Part shown: positions 1 to 8,279 of the stretch, in pieces | How the letters are laid out: each line of letters opens with the position of its first letter | Numbering within the stretch: the first letter of the stretch is position 1 | Source of the DNA: a virus | Virus record (IMG/VR): IMGVR_UViG_3300044712_000833 | Span: 62,001 to 126,000 of that record | Length of the DNA: 64,000 bases | Direction: 5' to 3' (one strand) | Notes under the pieces: generated by a model | The model's database searches: none | Seen by the model: the letters and a program-made list of their open reading frames with translations, nothing else | Told to the model about the DNA's origin: nothing | Position numbers and translations under genes: made by a program

Positions 1-803
1 TTGTGCCAGTCATGAATCTTGTAATGATGTTCTCCGTGAATCTCTATATAAACTCCATTTAAGTTTAAATTCTTTCCTCCAAAAACATAAATATCAAAGG
101 GCAAAGGGAAATTAGTTTCAGGATTTATAAATATTGGATATTCTTTTTCTCCATGATATTTACTAAGAATATAATTTTTTAATTCGGTGGCTACCTTTGA
201 TTCGCGTTGTTTCATGGAACAAATTCCACATCCTTTTCCACTTGTTCTGTGATTTATTGAAGAAAGATATTCGTGTCCGAATTGACACAACCACCAAACT
301 TTTATTCCTTCTCCATAAGTGACATCTCTTGGAGTTAAATTTCCGTTTTTAGTTGAATGCCACTCTTTCGCTATGTCTGGTCTTTGAGAGGCGAGATTGT
401 GATATACCCCAACTTGTTTTCCATCGCAAATTCCACAACCAATTTTGTGAAATATATTATTCCAACTCATGTTTGGATAATCTTTGCATTTATTACAATA
501 TAAATTTAATTTTGAAAAACTCCCTTTATATTCATTGTCTTTTGATAATTTAAATTGGCTATTATTTAGATTTAACCATAAGGATATATTCTCTAAAGAA
601 AAAGGATTTGATTTATCCACAAAATAAGGAGAATGACCTCTAATTAAGTTATGTAAATAAACATCATACTTATATCCTATTTTATCTTTAAAAACAACTT
701 TTATTCTATTTTTATTTTCAATATAATTATCAATATAAATATATCCACAACTTTCTACCTCCATTTTTATCTTATCTTTTGTTTTTACAACCTCATTTTT
801 CAT
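1..803 (-). CDS. zinc-ribbon (DUF4379-like) endonuclease, C-terminus outside window
   Basis: The reading frame opens at an ATG and runs off the window edge, giving at least 267 residues. It has repeated CxxC pairs in the pattern of the treble-clef repeats of DUF4379-type proteins (tryptophan-rich motifs such as EWH and KVWW between cysteine pairs). A following segment contains PFDIYVFGG and IEIHGEHHY, as expected of a Vsr/EDxHD-like nuclease. It is clearly paralogous to the gene at 48531-49523, which shows what the missing C-terminus should look like. A role as a free-standing homing-type endonuclease is inferred from family resemblance. It sits downstream of two tandem palindromes. Confidence 0.7.
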   Translation of the reverse strand, partial: MKNEVVKTKDKIKMEVESCGYIYIDNYIENKNRIKVVFKDKIGYKYDVYLHNLIRGHSPYFVDKSNPFSLENISLWLNLNNSQFKLSKDNEYKGSFSKLNLYCNKCKDYPNMSWNNIFHKIGCGICDGKQVGVYHNLASQRPDIAKEWHSTKNGNLTPRDVTYGEGIKVWWLCQFGHEYLSSINHRTSGKGCGICSMKQRESKVATELKNYILSKYHGEKEYPIFINPETNFPLPFDIYVFGGKNLNLNGVYIEIHGEHHYKIHDWH

Positions 804-816
804 TTTATTTTTCCTG

Positions 817-854
817 ATAAAAGTAATATTTTATTAATAAAGCAATGATTTTAT
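817..854. repeat. two tandem copies of the intercistronic palindrome
   Basis: ATAAAA-GTAATA-TTTTAT is followed after two bases by ATAAAG-CAATGA-TTTTAT. This is the only place where I see two copies back to back. They separate the endonuclease gene from the small-gene array. Confidence 0.75.
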
Positions 855-1081
855 TATTCTTTTTCCCAATCATCACAGGTAAATTCTGCCATTAGGATAC
901 CCTCGTCTTTATGAGCAATTGGAAAATCGTGTTTTTTACAAATATACCCTTTCAAATCATAAATAGAATGTTGACAAAAAAGACATATTTTAGCGTCCTC
1001 TACCCTCTTAAAAGACGGAACTTTCTTTCCTAATTCCATTGTCTGAAAAGGTCGAATTGGATAAGCATCTTTTATTTCCAT
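854..1081 (-). CDS. small cysteine-rich protein of unknown function
   Basis: 75 residues from the ATG that follows an AAGGA ribosome binding site. A longer in-frame start exists, but it would overlap the upstream gene and has no such site. The middle of the protein has CLFC followed by C..H, which could bind one zinc ion. It ends WEKE. I do not recognise a family. Confidence 0.55.
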   Translation of the reverse strand: MEIKDAYPIRPFQTMELGKKVPSFKRVEDAKICLFCQHSIYDLKGYICKKHDFPIAHKDEGILMAEFTCDDWEKE

Positions 1082-1085
1082 GTTA

Positions 1086-1289
1086 TTATCCTTTCGGTAA
1101 CATTTCCCATATGAATTTTGTGAAATCCATATCAACGATTGAAATTCCTTCTTGAATATCCCATAAGGAAACTGGAGAATTTAAATCTAATTTTCCTTCT
1201 ATAACAATAGTTCTTCCATATTCAGGGCTTTCATAAATAATTCCTAAAGCCACATCTCCGTTTACTATAACGTATTTTACTTTATTCAT
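1086..1289 (-). CDS. unknown small protein (67 aa)
   Basis: Beta-rich, acidic protein with no recognised motif. It ends five bases before the next gene and is preceded by a copy of the ATAAAA-N6-TTTTAT palindrome at 1300-1317. Confidence 0.5.
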   Translation of the reverse strand: MNKVKYVIVNGDVALGIIYESPEYGRTIVIEGKLDLNSPVSLWDIQEGISIVDMDFTKFIWEMLPKG

Positions 1290-1317
1290 ATTATCCGTTA
1301 TAAAATCGGAATTTTAT

Positions 1318-1500
1318 TTATATAAATTTGTGGTATTTGCACTTGGGACAGTAATTATAATAAGATGTTACTTTTATATAATTGCCATTCCAATCAATGA
1401 GATTCAATCCCATAAGTTTTCCGAGAACCATGTTTTTGCTTTCACATATGGGACATAATTCATTATCTAATAATATAATATATTCCACGTTTTGATTCAT
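1318..1500 (-). CDS. zinc-ribbon small protein (60 aa)
   Basis: Two CxxC pairs (CPIC near residue 16 and CPKC near residue 51) make a single zinc ribbon. It is packed two bases after the preceding gene. The function is unknown; such ribbons in phage genes often bind nucleic acid or host proteins. Confidence 0.55.
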   Translation of the reverse strand: MNQNVEYIILLDNELCPICESKNMVLGKLMGLNLIDWNGNYIKVTSYYNYCPKCKYHKFI

Positions 1501-1502
1501 GT

Positions 1503-1868
1503 TTATTCAATTATCTCAACAAGACTGTCATCGTCAATTAACTTTCTCATAGCAATCCATGTAAACTGAGGATATTCCATTTCCACAGGATATTGATACA
1601 TAACAACAACACAATTATTACAATCAATCTCTCCCCAATTATTTTCCACATCTTGTCGTCCAACCACTATTCCACTAAAAATATCTTTCTTGTGGTCTTT
1701 TATTTCTTCTCCTTCATCTTTAAAGAACTTTAAGTCTTCTTCAAAATACCAATATACTCTTTTTCCAGAAGTTAAAGAACAGTGTATTTTATCATAATTG
1801 TTTAAATTTCTAGGAATATTTTCATTGTCTAAATCTAATTGAAGATGATATAAATATGTTTTCCTCAT
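1503..1868 (-). CDS. unknown protein (121 aa)
   Basis: Acidic protein beginning MRKTYLYH, with aromatic and charged residues mixed throughout and no signal peptide or membrane segment. It is packed between two zinc-ribbon genes. Family not recognised. Confidence 0.5.
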   Translation of the reverse strand: MRKTYLYHLQLDLDNENIPRNLNNYDKIHCSLTSGKRVYWYFEEDLKFFKDEGEEIKDHKKDIFSGIVVGRQDVENNWGEIDCNNCVVVMYQYPVEMEYPQFTWIAMRKLIDDDSLVEIIE

Positions 1869-1874
1869 TATAAA

Positions 1875-2069
1875 TTAAAACTCCTCTGGAAAAATTTTCT
1901 TATAATATTCTTGAAGAAGATATTCCTCTGTTAAATAGTGAGTTCCACAAATTGAACATTCCATGCAACCGCATTCGTCACAGATATATAATTTATTATT
2001 TATAATCGTAGCTACATGCTGACAAGATTTATCAAATACAATTGATTTTTTGGGATATACGAATGTCAT
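1875..2069 (-). CDS. zinc-finger small protein (64 aa)
   Basis: The central motif CDECGCMECSICGTH supplies clustered cysteines for zinc. The gene at 42088-42267 has the same C-terminal plan (CEEC..ICDICGTHF), so the two are paralogues 40 kb apart. Its start overlaps the upstream stop codon. Confidence 0.55.
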   Translation of the reverse strand: MTFVYPKKSIVFDKSCQHVATIINNKLYICDECGCMECSICGTHYLTEEYLLQEYYKKIFPEEF

Positions 2070-2365
2070 GATTTATTCCTAATTCCGCAAGCAATCTCAA
2101 CGAGTTGAATATAATAGTCGTCCCAGTTTCCACTTGGGAGTTTATCATCAAGACAAACATTCTCCCTAAGAAAACTTCTAATTTTCATACCCCAAGTAAA
2201 GTGCGATGAAGCCCACCAATTTTCATGATCTTGTTTGTGCAGTCTGGCGACATCTTCTTTTACACCCTCTGTAAACAGGGTTTTTAAATACGAAACAGCC
2301 TTTTCAACTATCCAATCTGGACATTCTTTTAAGTATTCATCCATTGTTTTGTACTCTTCAATCAT
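2066..2365 (-). CDS. unknown protein (about 100 aa)
   Basis: I place the start at the ATG of MIEEYKTMDEYL, eight bases inside the upstream gene, because it follows an AAGGA site. A longer reading would need a TTG. The sequence is rich in Trp and charged residues (NWWASSHFTWG) and not recognised. Confidence 0.5.
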   Translation of the reverse strand: MIEEYKTMDEYLKECPDWIVEKAVSYLKTLFTEGVKEDVARLHKQDHENWWASSHFTWGMKIRSFLRENVCLDDKLPSGNWDDYYIQLVEIACGIRNKS

Positions 2366-2603
2366 TTTTACCAATCCTTCTTTTTTCAACGTTTATTGCA
2401 TGCTGAAGCCTTTTTCTGATTATTTCTTGTGTTTCCCAAGCACCAACTCTTTTATAATATTCTTCCAAAGTATAATATCTATCATTTCCTGTAGGCAGTC
2501 TTGGTTTTTCAGCATCCAGTTCCATACAGAAACCTTCCAGCCAAGATAATAGGGTGTCTGGAAAAGGGTTTAGATACTCTCGTTTAAATTTATTTTCATC
2601 CAT
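2358..2603 (-). CDS. unknown protein (81 aa)
   Basis: Hydrophilic, probably helical protein with a basic C-terminus (VEKRRIGKND). No motif recognised. Its end overlaps the following gene. Confidence 0.5.
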   Translation of the reverse strand: MDENKFKREYLNPFPDTLLSWLEGFCMELDAEKPRLPTGNDRYYTLEEYYKRVGAWETQEIIRKRLQHAINVEKRRIGKND

Positions 2604-2604
2604 A

Positions 2605-2961
2605 TTAAAATCCTTTCGGAATATGTAGAGGAGGAGGTATTCTTGCGCTTTCTTCTATGAACTTACAAGGATGATATTTCATCAATATCTTTTCTAATTC
2701 TCTTCCTGATTTATAAATTTCTTCTTGATGATAAGACAATGTGTTGTTTTCTTTATAGTAATTGTAGTTTTCAGATGAAGCTATAAAATCCCAATTCCAA
2801 TTCCATATAGAAATAAGCGCAATCAATCCAGATGGCACATGAGGGAAATGGGACTCTGGATCACCAAACCCCACCCCACACTCGCACCACATCCCAGTTG
2901 CCGCGAAGTCTGGATATAGGTGTATTGTCTTATTTTTATGATTACAATTAATTCTTTTCAT
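2605..2961 (-). CDS. unknown protein (118 aa)
   Basis: Starts at the ATG of MKRINCNHKN, which overlaps the upstream stop (TAATG) and follows AAAGGTG. Contains CECG near residue 27 and an unusual tryptophan run (IWNWNWDF). No family recognised. Confidence 0.5.
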   Translation of the reverse strand: MKRINCNHKNKTIHLYPDFAATGMWCECGVGFGDPESHFPHVPSGLIALISIWNWNWDFIASSENYNYYKENNTLSYHQEEIYKSGRELEKILMKYHPCKFIEESARIPPPLHIPKGF

Positions 2962-3188
2962 TAAATATAACACCTTTCATGACAAACAGAGCATTCATGT
3001 AAAATCTTATTTTCAATAAATCTTTCTGGAACAACTTTTTCTAATTTATCTTCAGACTTACAATTTGGACATATGAATTTTGTTCTATCGACATTAGGCA
3101 TTGGTGAATTATCAAACTGAATACCATCTATTTGAGAAAGGGGTAAGTTGTCAAAATCTTTTAATGTTCTTTCTTTTTTATTTTTCAT
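2961..3188 (-). CDS. zinc-ribbon protein (75 aa)
   Basis: The C-terminal half holds CPNC and CSVC separated by about 25 residues, a classic zinc ribbon. The N-terminal 35 residues are polar. Function unknown; its start overlaps nothing but it is translationally coupled to the next gene. Confidence 0.55.
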   Translation of the reverse strand: MKNKKERTLKDFDNLPLSQIDGIQFDNSPMPNVDRTKFICPNCKSEDKLEKVVPERFIENKILHECSVCHERCYI

Positions 3189-3220
3189 AAAACATTCCTT
3201 TCAATGAAAGAGTAATTTTA

Positions 3221-3490
3221 TTATTCCTTATTATCCAAAATTCTTTGAATTCTTCTACCTTCTTCGATTCCAGCTTTATATACGTCTTCTGGAAATCCAT
3301 GTGGAATTCCATAGGCAATTTTAAAATATGTTTCTCTACAAAACCACACAACCCAATTCAATATTAGAGGATAACAAACGGCAACTGGAATATCATATCT
3401 CCAATAGCATATACCATACCCCAGAGGGGGTTTACAACTTTGCTCAACGTCAATTCTTAACAGTCCTTTTTTATTATAACATTTGTTCAT
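3221..3490 (-). CDS. unknown protein (89 aa)
   Basis: Contains an aromatic hydrophobic stretch (PLILNWVVWF) flanked by charged segments. This may be a membrane-associated region, but it is short. A charged helix ends the protein. Family not recognised. Confidence 0.45.
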   Translation of the reverse strand: MNKCYNKKGLLRIDVEQSCKPPLGYGICYWRYDIPVAVCYPLILNWVVWFCRETYFKIAYGIPHGFPEDVYKAGIEEGRRIQRILDNKE

Positions 3491-3523
3491 TTTATATCAC
3501 TTCCGATAAAATAAGCGTTTTGT

Positions 3524-3727
3524 TTATGTTCCGTGACTCGAACCTGTTTCTAATTCTATTAGCTCTGAAATAGTTACTAATTTTTCGTTAGCTAAATTGT
3601 CGTAACCCCACTCTATATCCTCAATCAGCTTTTCACACATTACCAAATATATTTCCTCACCGAACCTTTTTCCGTGAAAATATGTAACTATTCTTTTTTT
3701 ATCTAACGACTCCCATAGTATCTGCAT
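3524..3727 (-). CDS. unknown protein (67 aa)
   Basis: ATG preceded by GAGGACA. Mixed alpha/beta composition with no motif. A palindrome copy lies at 3739-3756 between it and its upstream neighbour. Confidence 0.45.
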   Translation of the reverse strand: MQILWESLDKKRIVTYFHGKRFGEEIYLVMCEKLIEDIEWGYDNLANEKLVTISELIELETGSSHGT

Positions 3728-3752
3728 AAATGTCCTCTATAAAATGTGTCTT

Positions 3753-4205
3753 TTATTGATCTTTTGATAAATTCTTAATTTTGATAACAATATAATCACG
3801 TTCATAAGAAACAACCTGCCATAAATTTTCACAGTTTATTTCTTTATCTTCATACTTATCATAAAAAGGGACGCTATATTGAAATTCTACCTTTTCTTCC
3901 TTTTCGTTTTTGCCTATAACACAAACAGAAGTAATATCTCTGTATTTTTCCATTCTTTTTGTAAATGGAATATGAAAATCTGGATAGTCAGTTTCTTGTA
4001 GTGTTTTATAGTCTTTATTCTTTAATTTTATAATAACTTCTTCGCAACGTTGATGGTCATGAAATTGACCAGAAACATTAACAAAAGCATCTGTTTTAAT
4101 TCCTATAACTACTAAAGAGTGAAAGTCTTCTTTCGCTATTCTATATACTTCACAATTTTCTAAAACTAAATCTACAAACTCTATTTTTTCAATATAATTA
4201 TTCAT
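3753..4205 (-). CDS. unknown protein (150 aa)
   Basis: Soluble, charged protein with alternating hydrophobic residues suggesting beta strands (IEFVDLVLENCEVYRI near the start). No catalytic signature seen. Packed three bases from the next upstream gene. Confidence 0.5.
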   Translation of the reverse strand: MNNYIEKIEFVDLVLENCEVYRIAKEDFHSLVVIGIKTDAFVNVSGQFHDHQRCEEVIIKLKNKDYKTLQETDYPDFHIPFTKRMEKYRDITSVCVIGKNEKEEKVEFQYSVPFYDKYEDKEINCENLWQVVSYERDYIVIKIKNLSKDQ

Positions 4206-4208
4206 TAT

Positions 4209-4394
4209 CTACACCATATATTTTATTTCTTCTAACCAATCAGACAAGGTTTGAAAATCATTGAAGTCATCTCTATCAATTTCCAAGCCCTTTTCTATGT
4301 ATGCCGTCATATCTTTCATCCATGTCAAAAATTCAACTGTAGACAAACGTGTTTGCGGGGCTGTGTTTTTTAGTAAATCACTTGGTTTCAACAT
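4209..4394 (-). CDS. unknown protein (61 aa)
   Basis: Small acidic helical protein. It follows the methyltransferase-like gene by four bases and is probably co-translated with it. Not recognised. Confidence 0.45.
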   Translation of the reverse strand: MLKPSDLLKNTAPQTRLSTVEFLTWMKDMTAYIEKGLEIDRDDFNDFQTLSDWLEEIKYMV

Positions 4395-4398
4395 ATGC

Positions 4399-5100
4399 TT
4401 ATCCTTCCAATCTTTTAACTGCTAAATAATATGGTTCTTTGTCGTACTCAATTCCAACATAATTTCTTTTGTTCAATTTACACCATTCTCCTAAAGTTCC
4501 TGATCCCATGAAATTGTCAAGAATCCAATCTCCTTCGTCAGTAAAGGGAGAAATAATTCTGTCCATAAGTCTAAGAGGCTTTTGCCATCTAATTAATTTA
4601 CCATCGTCTTTTCTCACTCTTTCATTCGCTACGGTCGTTAGAACAATATCATCAATCCATGCTGTTGCGGGTTTGGTATCTTTTCCAAACTTATTAAGTC
4701 CTTTGCTTTTTGCCGTAGCCTTTGGTACTTGAATTCTTTCAGGATAAAATTTCCAACCAGATTCCACATTTGTATAAATCATAATAGAGTCAAAACACTG
4801 ATTGAATCTATCTTTCTTGTAATTACCCCATTCATTACGCCATTTAATGTCGTTAATAAATGTAGCACCGAGAACATCCTCCATATAAACTCTATATCTA
4901 TAATCACTATGAAAATCGCTCATGGCAATCATGACACCCCCTCTTTTCAACATTTTGAAATATTTGGAAGCCCATTCAAAATTTATGTCTTCATAAACAT
5001 AATCTGAAAAGATAAGATCATATTCTCTATCTTTTTCAAACATCATATTATCCATATTTTTAAGGATAATTTCGGTTTTATCACCTAAAGTTTCGGTCAT
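4399..5100 (-). CDS. DNA methyltransferase-like protein lacking the DPPY motif
   Basis: 233 residues in beta-class order. The C-terminal part has DNFMGSGTLG (AdoMet-binding FxGxG motif) followed by YVGIEYD, as in N4/N6 amino-methyltransferases. Where the catalytic (D/N/S)PP(Y/F) motif should be, the protein reads DLIFSDYVYED, with no PP pair. It may therefore be inactive as a methyltransferase or act as a binding protein. The start codon overlaps the stop of the DNA polymerase (TAATG), so the two are translated together. The fold assignment is fairly sure; the activity is not. Confidence 0.7.
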   Translation of the reverse strand: MTETLGDKTEIILKNMDNMMFEKDREYDLIFSDYVYEDINFEWASKYFKMLKRGGVMIAMSDFHSDYRYRVYMEDVLGATFINDIKWRNEWGNYKKDRFNQCFDSIMIYTNVESGWKFYPERIQVPKATAKSKGLNKFGKDTKPATAWIDDIVLTTVANERVRKDDGKLIRWQKPLRLMDRIISPFTDEGDWILDNFMGSGTLGEWCKLNKRNYVGIEYDKEPYYLAVKRLEG

Positions 5101-7388
5101 TATTTTCTCTTAAACTCCTCAACATTATTTATTTTTTCGTAATCTACAATCCACCAAACATATTCGTCAGGTACTTCCTTAAACCCTTCTCCTGATTTCA
5201 CAAACTTATTTTTCTTTTCAAAATTATTTAGAGAAACAATGTCTCCATATCTCAAAGGATTTCCATCAAAAAGTCCTTTTTTAATTTTGAATTTCTGTTC
5301 AGTACCTTTAGATAAAGAATAAAATGTAATACTTGGACTATATTTTAAATCAACTCCTGTAACCAATGCGTATTTAGCATTTACATCATAAGTAAGTTTT
5401 CTTTTATTCGCCTCTCTAACCTCTTTTTCTGTAATTTTCTTATCGAGAGGGCTGGAAGAAACACCTTTCTTTTTCTTCGTAATTTCTTGACCTAAAAAGT
5501 TCGTTCTTTTTCCAAAATCAATACTATTATCGAACATTGAAGTTTGAACAACACTTGGTTCAATTTCTTCAATCATCTTCTTGGCTTCTTTGATATACCA
5601 TTCTTTGTTTACTAGATACGACTCAAACGATTTGGACGGATCATATTCGTTTAGAATCTGAATCATCTTACCAACAAAGAGTCCAATTTGTCGTCCATCT
5701 CCGTGTTTCTTTAGAAGATAACCACCATAATTAGAAATATAAAATCTATTTGTTCGCTGAAGGTCTTGAATTCCAGAAAGCGTTTTTAGTTGCATCTGAA
5801 ATTCTTTCCCTACTTTCTGGCTAATGCAAAAATCAAAAATATCTTTAGAAGCATTTATTGTTTCTTTTACAGGAGTATTATGAACAAAATATTCATAAAC
5901 AGCCTTCGCAACAATTGGGTGTTTATATCCCTTTTTTAGATCAATGTCAGGGATAAAAGCACCTTTAGTTTTGACCTTGCCTTTATTATCAATTGCAATA
6001 TAGTTATTTACATCCCTTTTAATATAAGATTTGTAATATGTATATTCGAGAGTAAATCCTGTTCTTTCTTGCCATTCTTTACATACCTCATAGTACAAAG
6101 TTTCTTTTTTAATTGGAACTTCACACTCAATACCATCTGTATTTGCCGAAATACAGTGAATGCCGTTTAATTCAAGCATTTCAATCAGCATCAAAATATA
6201 AAGCTGTCCGGCAATTGTGACTGAAAGCATAGCCTTTGCATCTTCCAACCAAAATGTATCAGAATTTAGTTTTCCATAAAGCCCATTGATAGTAATCTTC
6301 AGACCATCAGCTTTTGTTTTATTGTCTTTCTTTGCCGCTAAACGTTCGGCAGTAAGAATACTTAAAACCTTTACAAATCCTTCATCTAAGTGTTCAGGAT
6401 AAATGTTATTTAGAATAATACAAGTAGGGTACATACTAGCAATATCACAACTAATAATTTTCTTCTCTGGGGTTTCATCAAAACGACAAGATGACTCCAT
6501 AGAGTGAATACCGCCTGATCCAATAGAATAACTTGTTCCTTTGTATTTAATAACTTCTTCAAATTTGAAGTTGTCATATCCCATTACCGTAGTATTCTTT
6601 ATTTTTTCATGAAAAGAAATTAATTCTGGAGTTTGAAAACTAATTACAACAGGGATACAATCTTTCAGATCAACAGATGAACGTTTTGTTCTAAGGTCTT
6701 TGATTGTTCTAACATCTACGCCTAATTCTTCTCTATAATAATGCTCCAAAATAATATTACCCATTTTGGAATCCGAAGCGTTCATTACATTCACATCATA
6801 CAACGCCCCAATTTCTTCTCGAAGCTTGATTTGAGGTTGAATTTGATTAAAGAGTTTTTGAGTAATTAAAACATCATTGATATTATATTCTAGAACAGTT
6901 TTAACTTCTTCTTTTGTTGAAATAGGATAATCATACGGGTAGGGCAAATCCTGAATTCTTTCATGCTTTAGATTTACTGCACATTGCTTCAAACCAACGC
7001 CAAGTCTATCAAAGTGCATAATCTTGAATAAATCCATAGAATCCCAAGGATAGTAAATATCTCTTGGGTATCTTAGTTTAACAAGATCATCGTCTCGTCT
7101 ATTAGCGTCTGAAATCAATCTCTTAGACAAAGCGAATAGTTTTTTTGGGAGACCGACTCCAACAGTCTGCTCTAAAATAAAACGCAATGCAGGGTCGTCA
7201 TAAGTAATACTGTTAAACCCAACTAATAGCATTTTTTGAGAACAAAAATCTTTCATAGATTGAAGGTCGTTGTGTCCACACCCGAAACTAAATTGAATTA
7301 CTTCCTGAGTTTCTTTGTCTAAAAATGTCAGACAGGCAAAGCTAGGAAAAGATTCAACATCGTAAAAATATGTTTTTTCGTAATTCAT
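5100..7388 (-). CDS. family B DNA polymerase
   Basis: 762 residues from the ATG after CGGAGAAC; a longer ORF start has no ribosome binding site and would lie in the promoter hairpin. The N-terminal 3'-5' exonuclease domain begins with YDVESFPSF (DxE) and continues with GFNSITYDD. The polymerase motifs follow in order: CDIASMYPT near residue 315 (motif A), KITINGLYGKL (motif B) and ANTDGIECE (motif C, the DTD equivalent). This is the replicative polymerase of the element. It leads a transcription unit with its own sigma-70 promoter and is coupled to the methyltransferase-like gene. The family assignment is secure; the host-range subfamily is not. Confidence 0.92.
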   Translation of the reverse strand: MNYEKTYFYDVESFPSFACLTFLDKETQEVIQFSFGCGHNDLQSMKDFCSQKMLLVGFNSITYDDPALRFILEQTVGVGLPKKLFALSKRLISDANRRDDDLVKLRYPRDIYYPWDSMDLFKIMHFDRLGVGLKQCAVNLKHERIQDLPYPYDYPISTKEEVKTVLEYNINDVLITQKLFNQIQPQIKLREEIGALYDVNVMNASDSKMGNIILEHYYREELGVDVRTIKDLRTKRSSVDLKDCIPVVISFQTPELISFHEKIKNTTVMGYDNFKFEEVIKYKGTSYSIGSGGIHSMESSCRFDETPEKKIISCDIASMYPTCIILNNIYPEHLDEGFVKVLSILTAERLAAKKDNKTKADGLKITINGLYGKLNSDTFWLEDAKAMLSVTIAGQLYILMLIEMLELNGIHCISANTDGIECEVPIKKETLYYEVCKEWQERTGFTLEYTYYKSYIKRDVNNYIAIDNKGKVKTKGAFIPDIDLKKGYKHPIVAKAVYEYFVHNTPVKETINASKDIFDFCISQKVGKEFQMQLKTLSGIQDLQRTNRFYISNYGGYLLKKHGDGRQIGLFVGKMIQILNEYDPSKSFESYLVNKEWYIKEAKKMIEEIEPSVVQTSMFDNSIDFGKRTNFLGQEITKKKKGVSSSPLDKKITEKEVREANKRKLTYDVNAKYALVTGVDLKYSPSITFYSLSKGTEQKFKIKKGLFDGNPLRYGDIVSLNNFEKKNKFVKSGEGFKEVPDEYVWWIVDYEKINNVEEFKRK

Positions 7389-7404
7389 GAGTTCTCCGTT
7401 AAAT

Positions 7405-7431
7405 AAAAATCTTCCCAATCAAGGGAAGATT
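7405..7431 (-). terminator. terminator-like hairpin overlapping the polymerase promoter
   Basis: AATCTTCCC / GGGAAGATT form a 9-bp stem with a 6-base loop followed by TTTTT on the minus strand. The stem includes part of the -10 box. It probably stops transcripts coming from the Mom-like gene. Confidence 0.65.
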
Positions 7432-7457
7432 ATACCACAAGGTTTCAATTTTGTCAA
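7429..7457 (-). promoter_or_regulatory. sigma-70 promoter for DNA polymerase
   Basis: TTGACA, 17 bp, TATAAT on the minus strand, about 40 bases upstream of the polymerase ATG. The -35 box overlaps the end of the upstream Mom-like coding sequence. Confidence 0.8.
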
Positions 7458-8047
7458 GGATACTTTTCCTCTTTCCAAAGAGGACTTAGAGATTTATCAT
7501 AAATCAATAAAAATCGATGTTTCCTACTTCTAGGTTTCCATTCTCCCTCTAACCCTTTAATCTTACCTCTGGAGTGTTTTGTGTAACTACCATCCACATT
7601 TTTTATCCAAAAATCTTTCTTTTCATCCGTTAGTCCATAATATTTAAAATTGCAAGCTTTATAAATTGTGCCAGAATGAAAATCACTGTCCGCATACGAT
7701 AAAATAGCTTTTACGTTTGTGTCTTTTTTTAATTGTTTTATGGAACGAGAAACAAACCAAGAAGTTATATTATATTCTTCTTTTTGAGTCTCTGGTTCAA
7801 CGCAAAGCCTACTTAATTCAAAAAATCCATTCTGATTGCTTCTGTCCAGTCCAAACAATCCTTTAACCAATTCTGGAACAGGAAAACCAGTAAAAATTAT
7901 TGATCCGACCAACTTTTCATTTTTAAAAAGTCCATAATTATACCCACTCTTAAATCCTTTTGAAATATCTTTTAGATAATGATGTTTCAAAAGGATTTCT
8001 GAAGCTTCTTTTTTAGATATGGATTTTATACAATATTCAGTCTTCAT
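7454..8047 (-). CDS. Mom-like DNA modification N-acyltransferase
   Basis: 197 residues with the layout of phage Mom-type proteins (GNAT fold). There is an N-terminal YGLFKNEKLVGSIIFTG strand pair, then FELSRLCVEP, and then LSYADSDFHSGTIYKACNFKYYG, the conserved ADxxHxGxxYxAxNF region. Mom of phage Mu modifies adenine in DNA and protects it from restriction; the substrate here is unknown. A second Mom-like gene lies at 40872-41604. It sits next to Dam and the polymerase, consistent with modification of newly made DNA. Confidence 0.75.
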   Translation of the reverse strand: MKTEYCIKSISKKEASEILLKHHYLKDISKGFKSGYNYGLFKNEKLVGSIIFTGFPVPELVKGLFGLDRSNQNGFFELSRLCVEPETQKEEYNITSWFVSRSIKQLKKDTNVKAILSYADSDFHSGTIYKACNFKYYGLTDEKKDFWIKNVDGSYTKHSRGKIKGLEGEWKPRSRKHRFLLIYDKSLSPLWKEEKYP

Positions 8048-8059
8048 AAAATTATGTTT

Positions 8060-8254
8060 TTATTCATGTTTCAAGACAGGATAGAATATGTTCAGAACAT
8101 ATTCTGAATCTAGATTCTCTATCCATTCAATTATTTCTTCTGGTTCAACAGGAGAACCAAATCTTTTTGAATTAGAATAAATGTCAACTTGTGCCTTTTT
8201 TATTAGTGAAATAATATATTCTTTAATAGCTTTAGACTCGTAATTCTCAGTCAT
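8060..8254 (-). CDS. unknown protein (64 aa)
   Basis: Small acidic helical protein between the Mom-like and Dam genes. No motif recognised. Confidence 0.45.
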   Translation of the reverse strand: MTENYESKAIKEYIISLIKKAQVDIYSNSKRFGSPVEPEEIIEWIENLDSEYVLNIFYPVLKHE

Positions 8255-8279
8255 TGATTTTCCTTATAAGTTCTTCATT

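Noticed and set aside
2235-2549. Plus-strand open frames here and elsewhere (for example 4469-5007, 42209-42487)
   Set aside because: All lie opposite recognised or well-packed minus-strand genes and have poor starts; AT-rich DNA gives such frames by chance.
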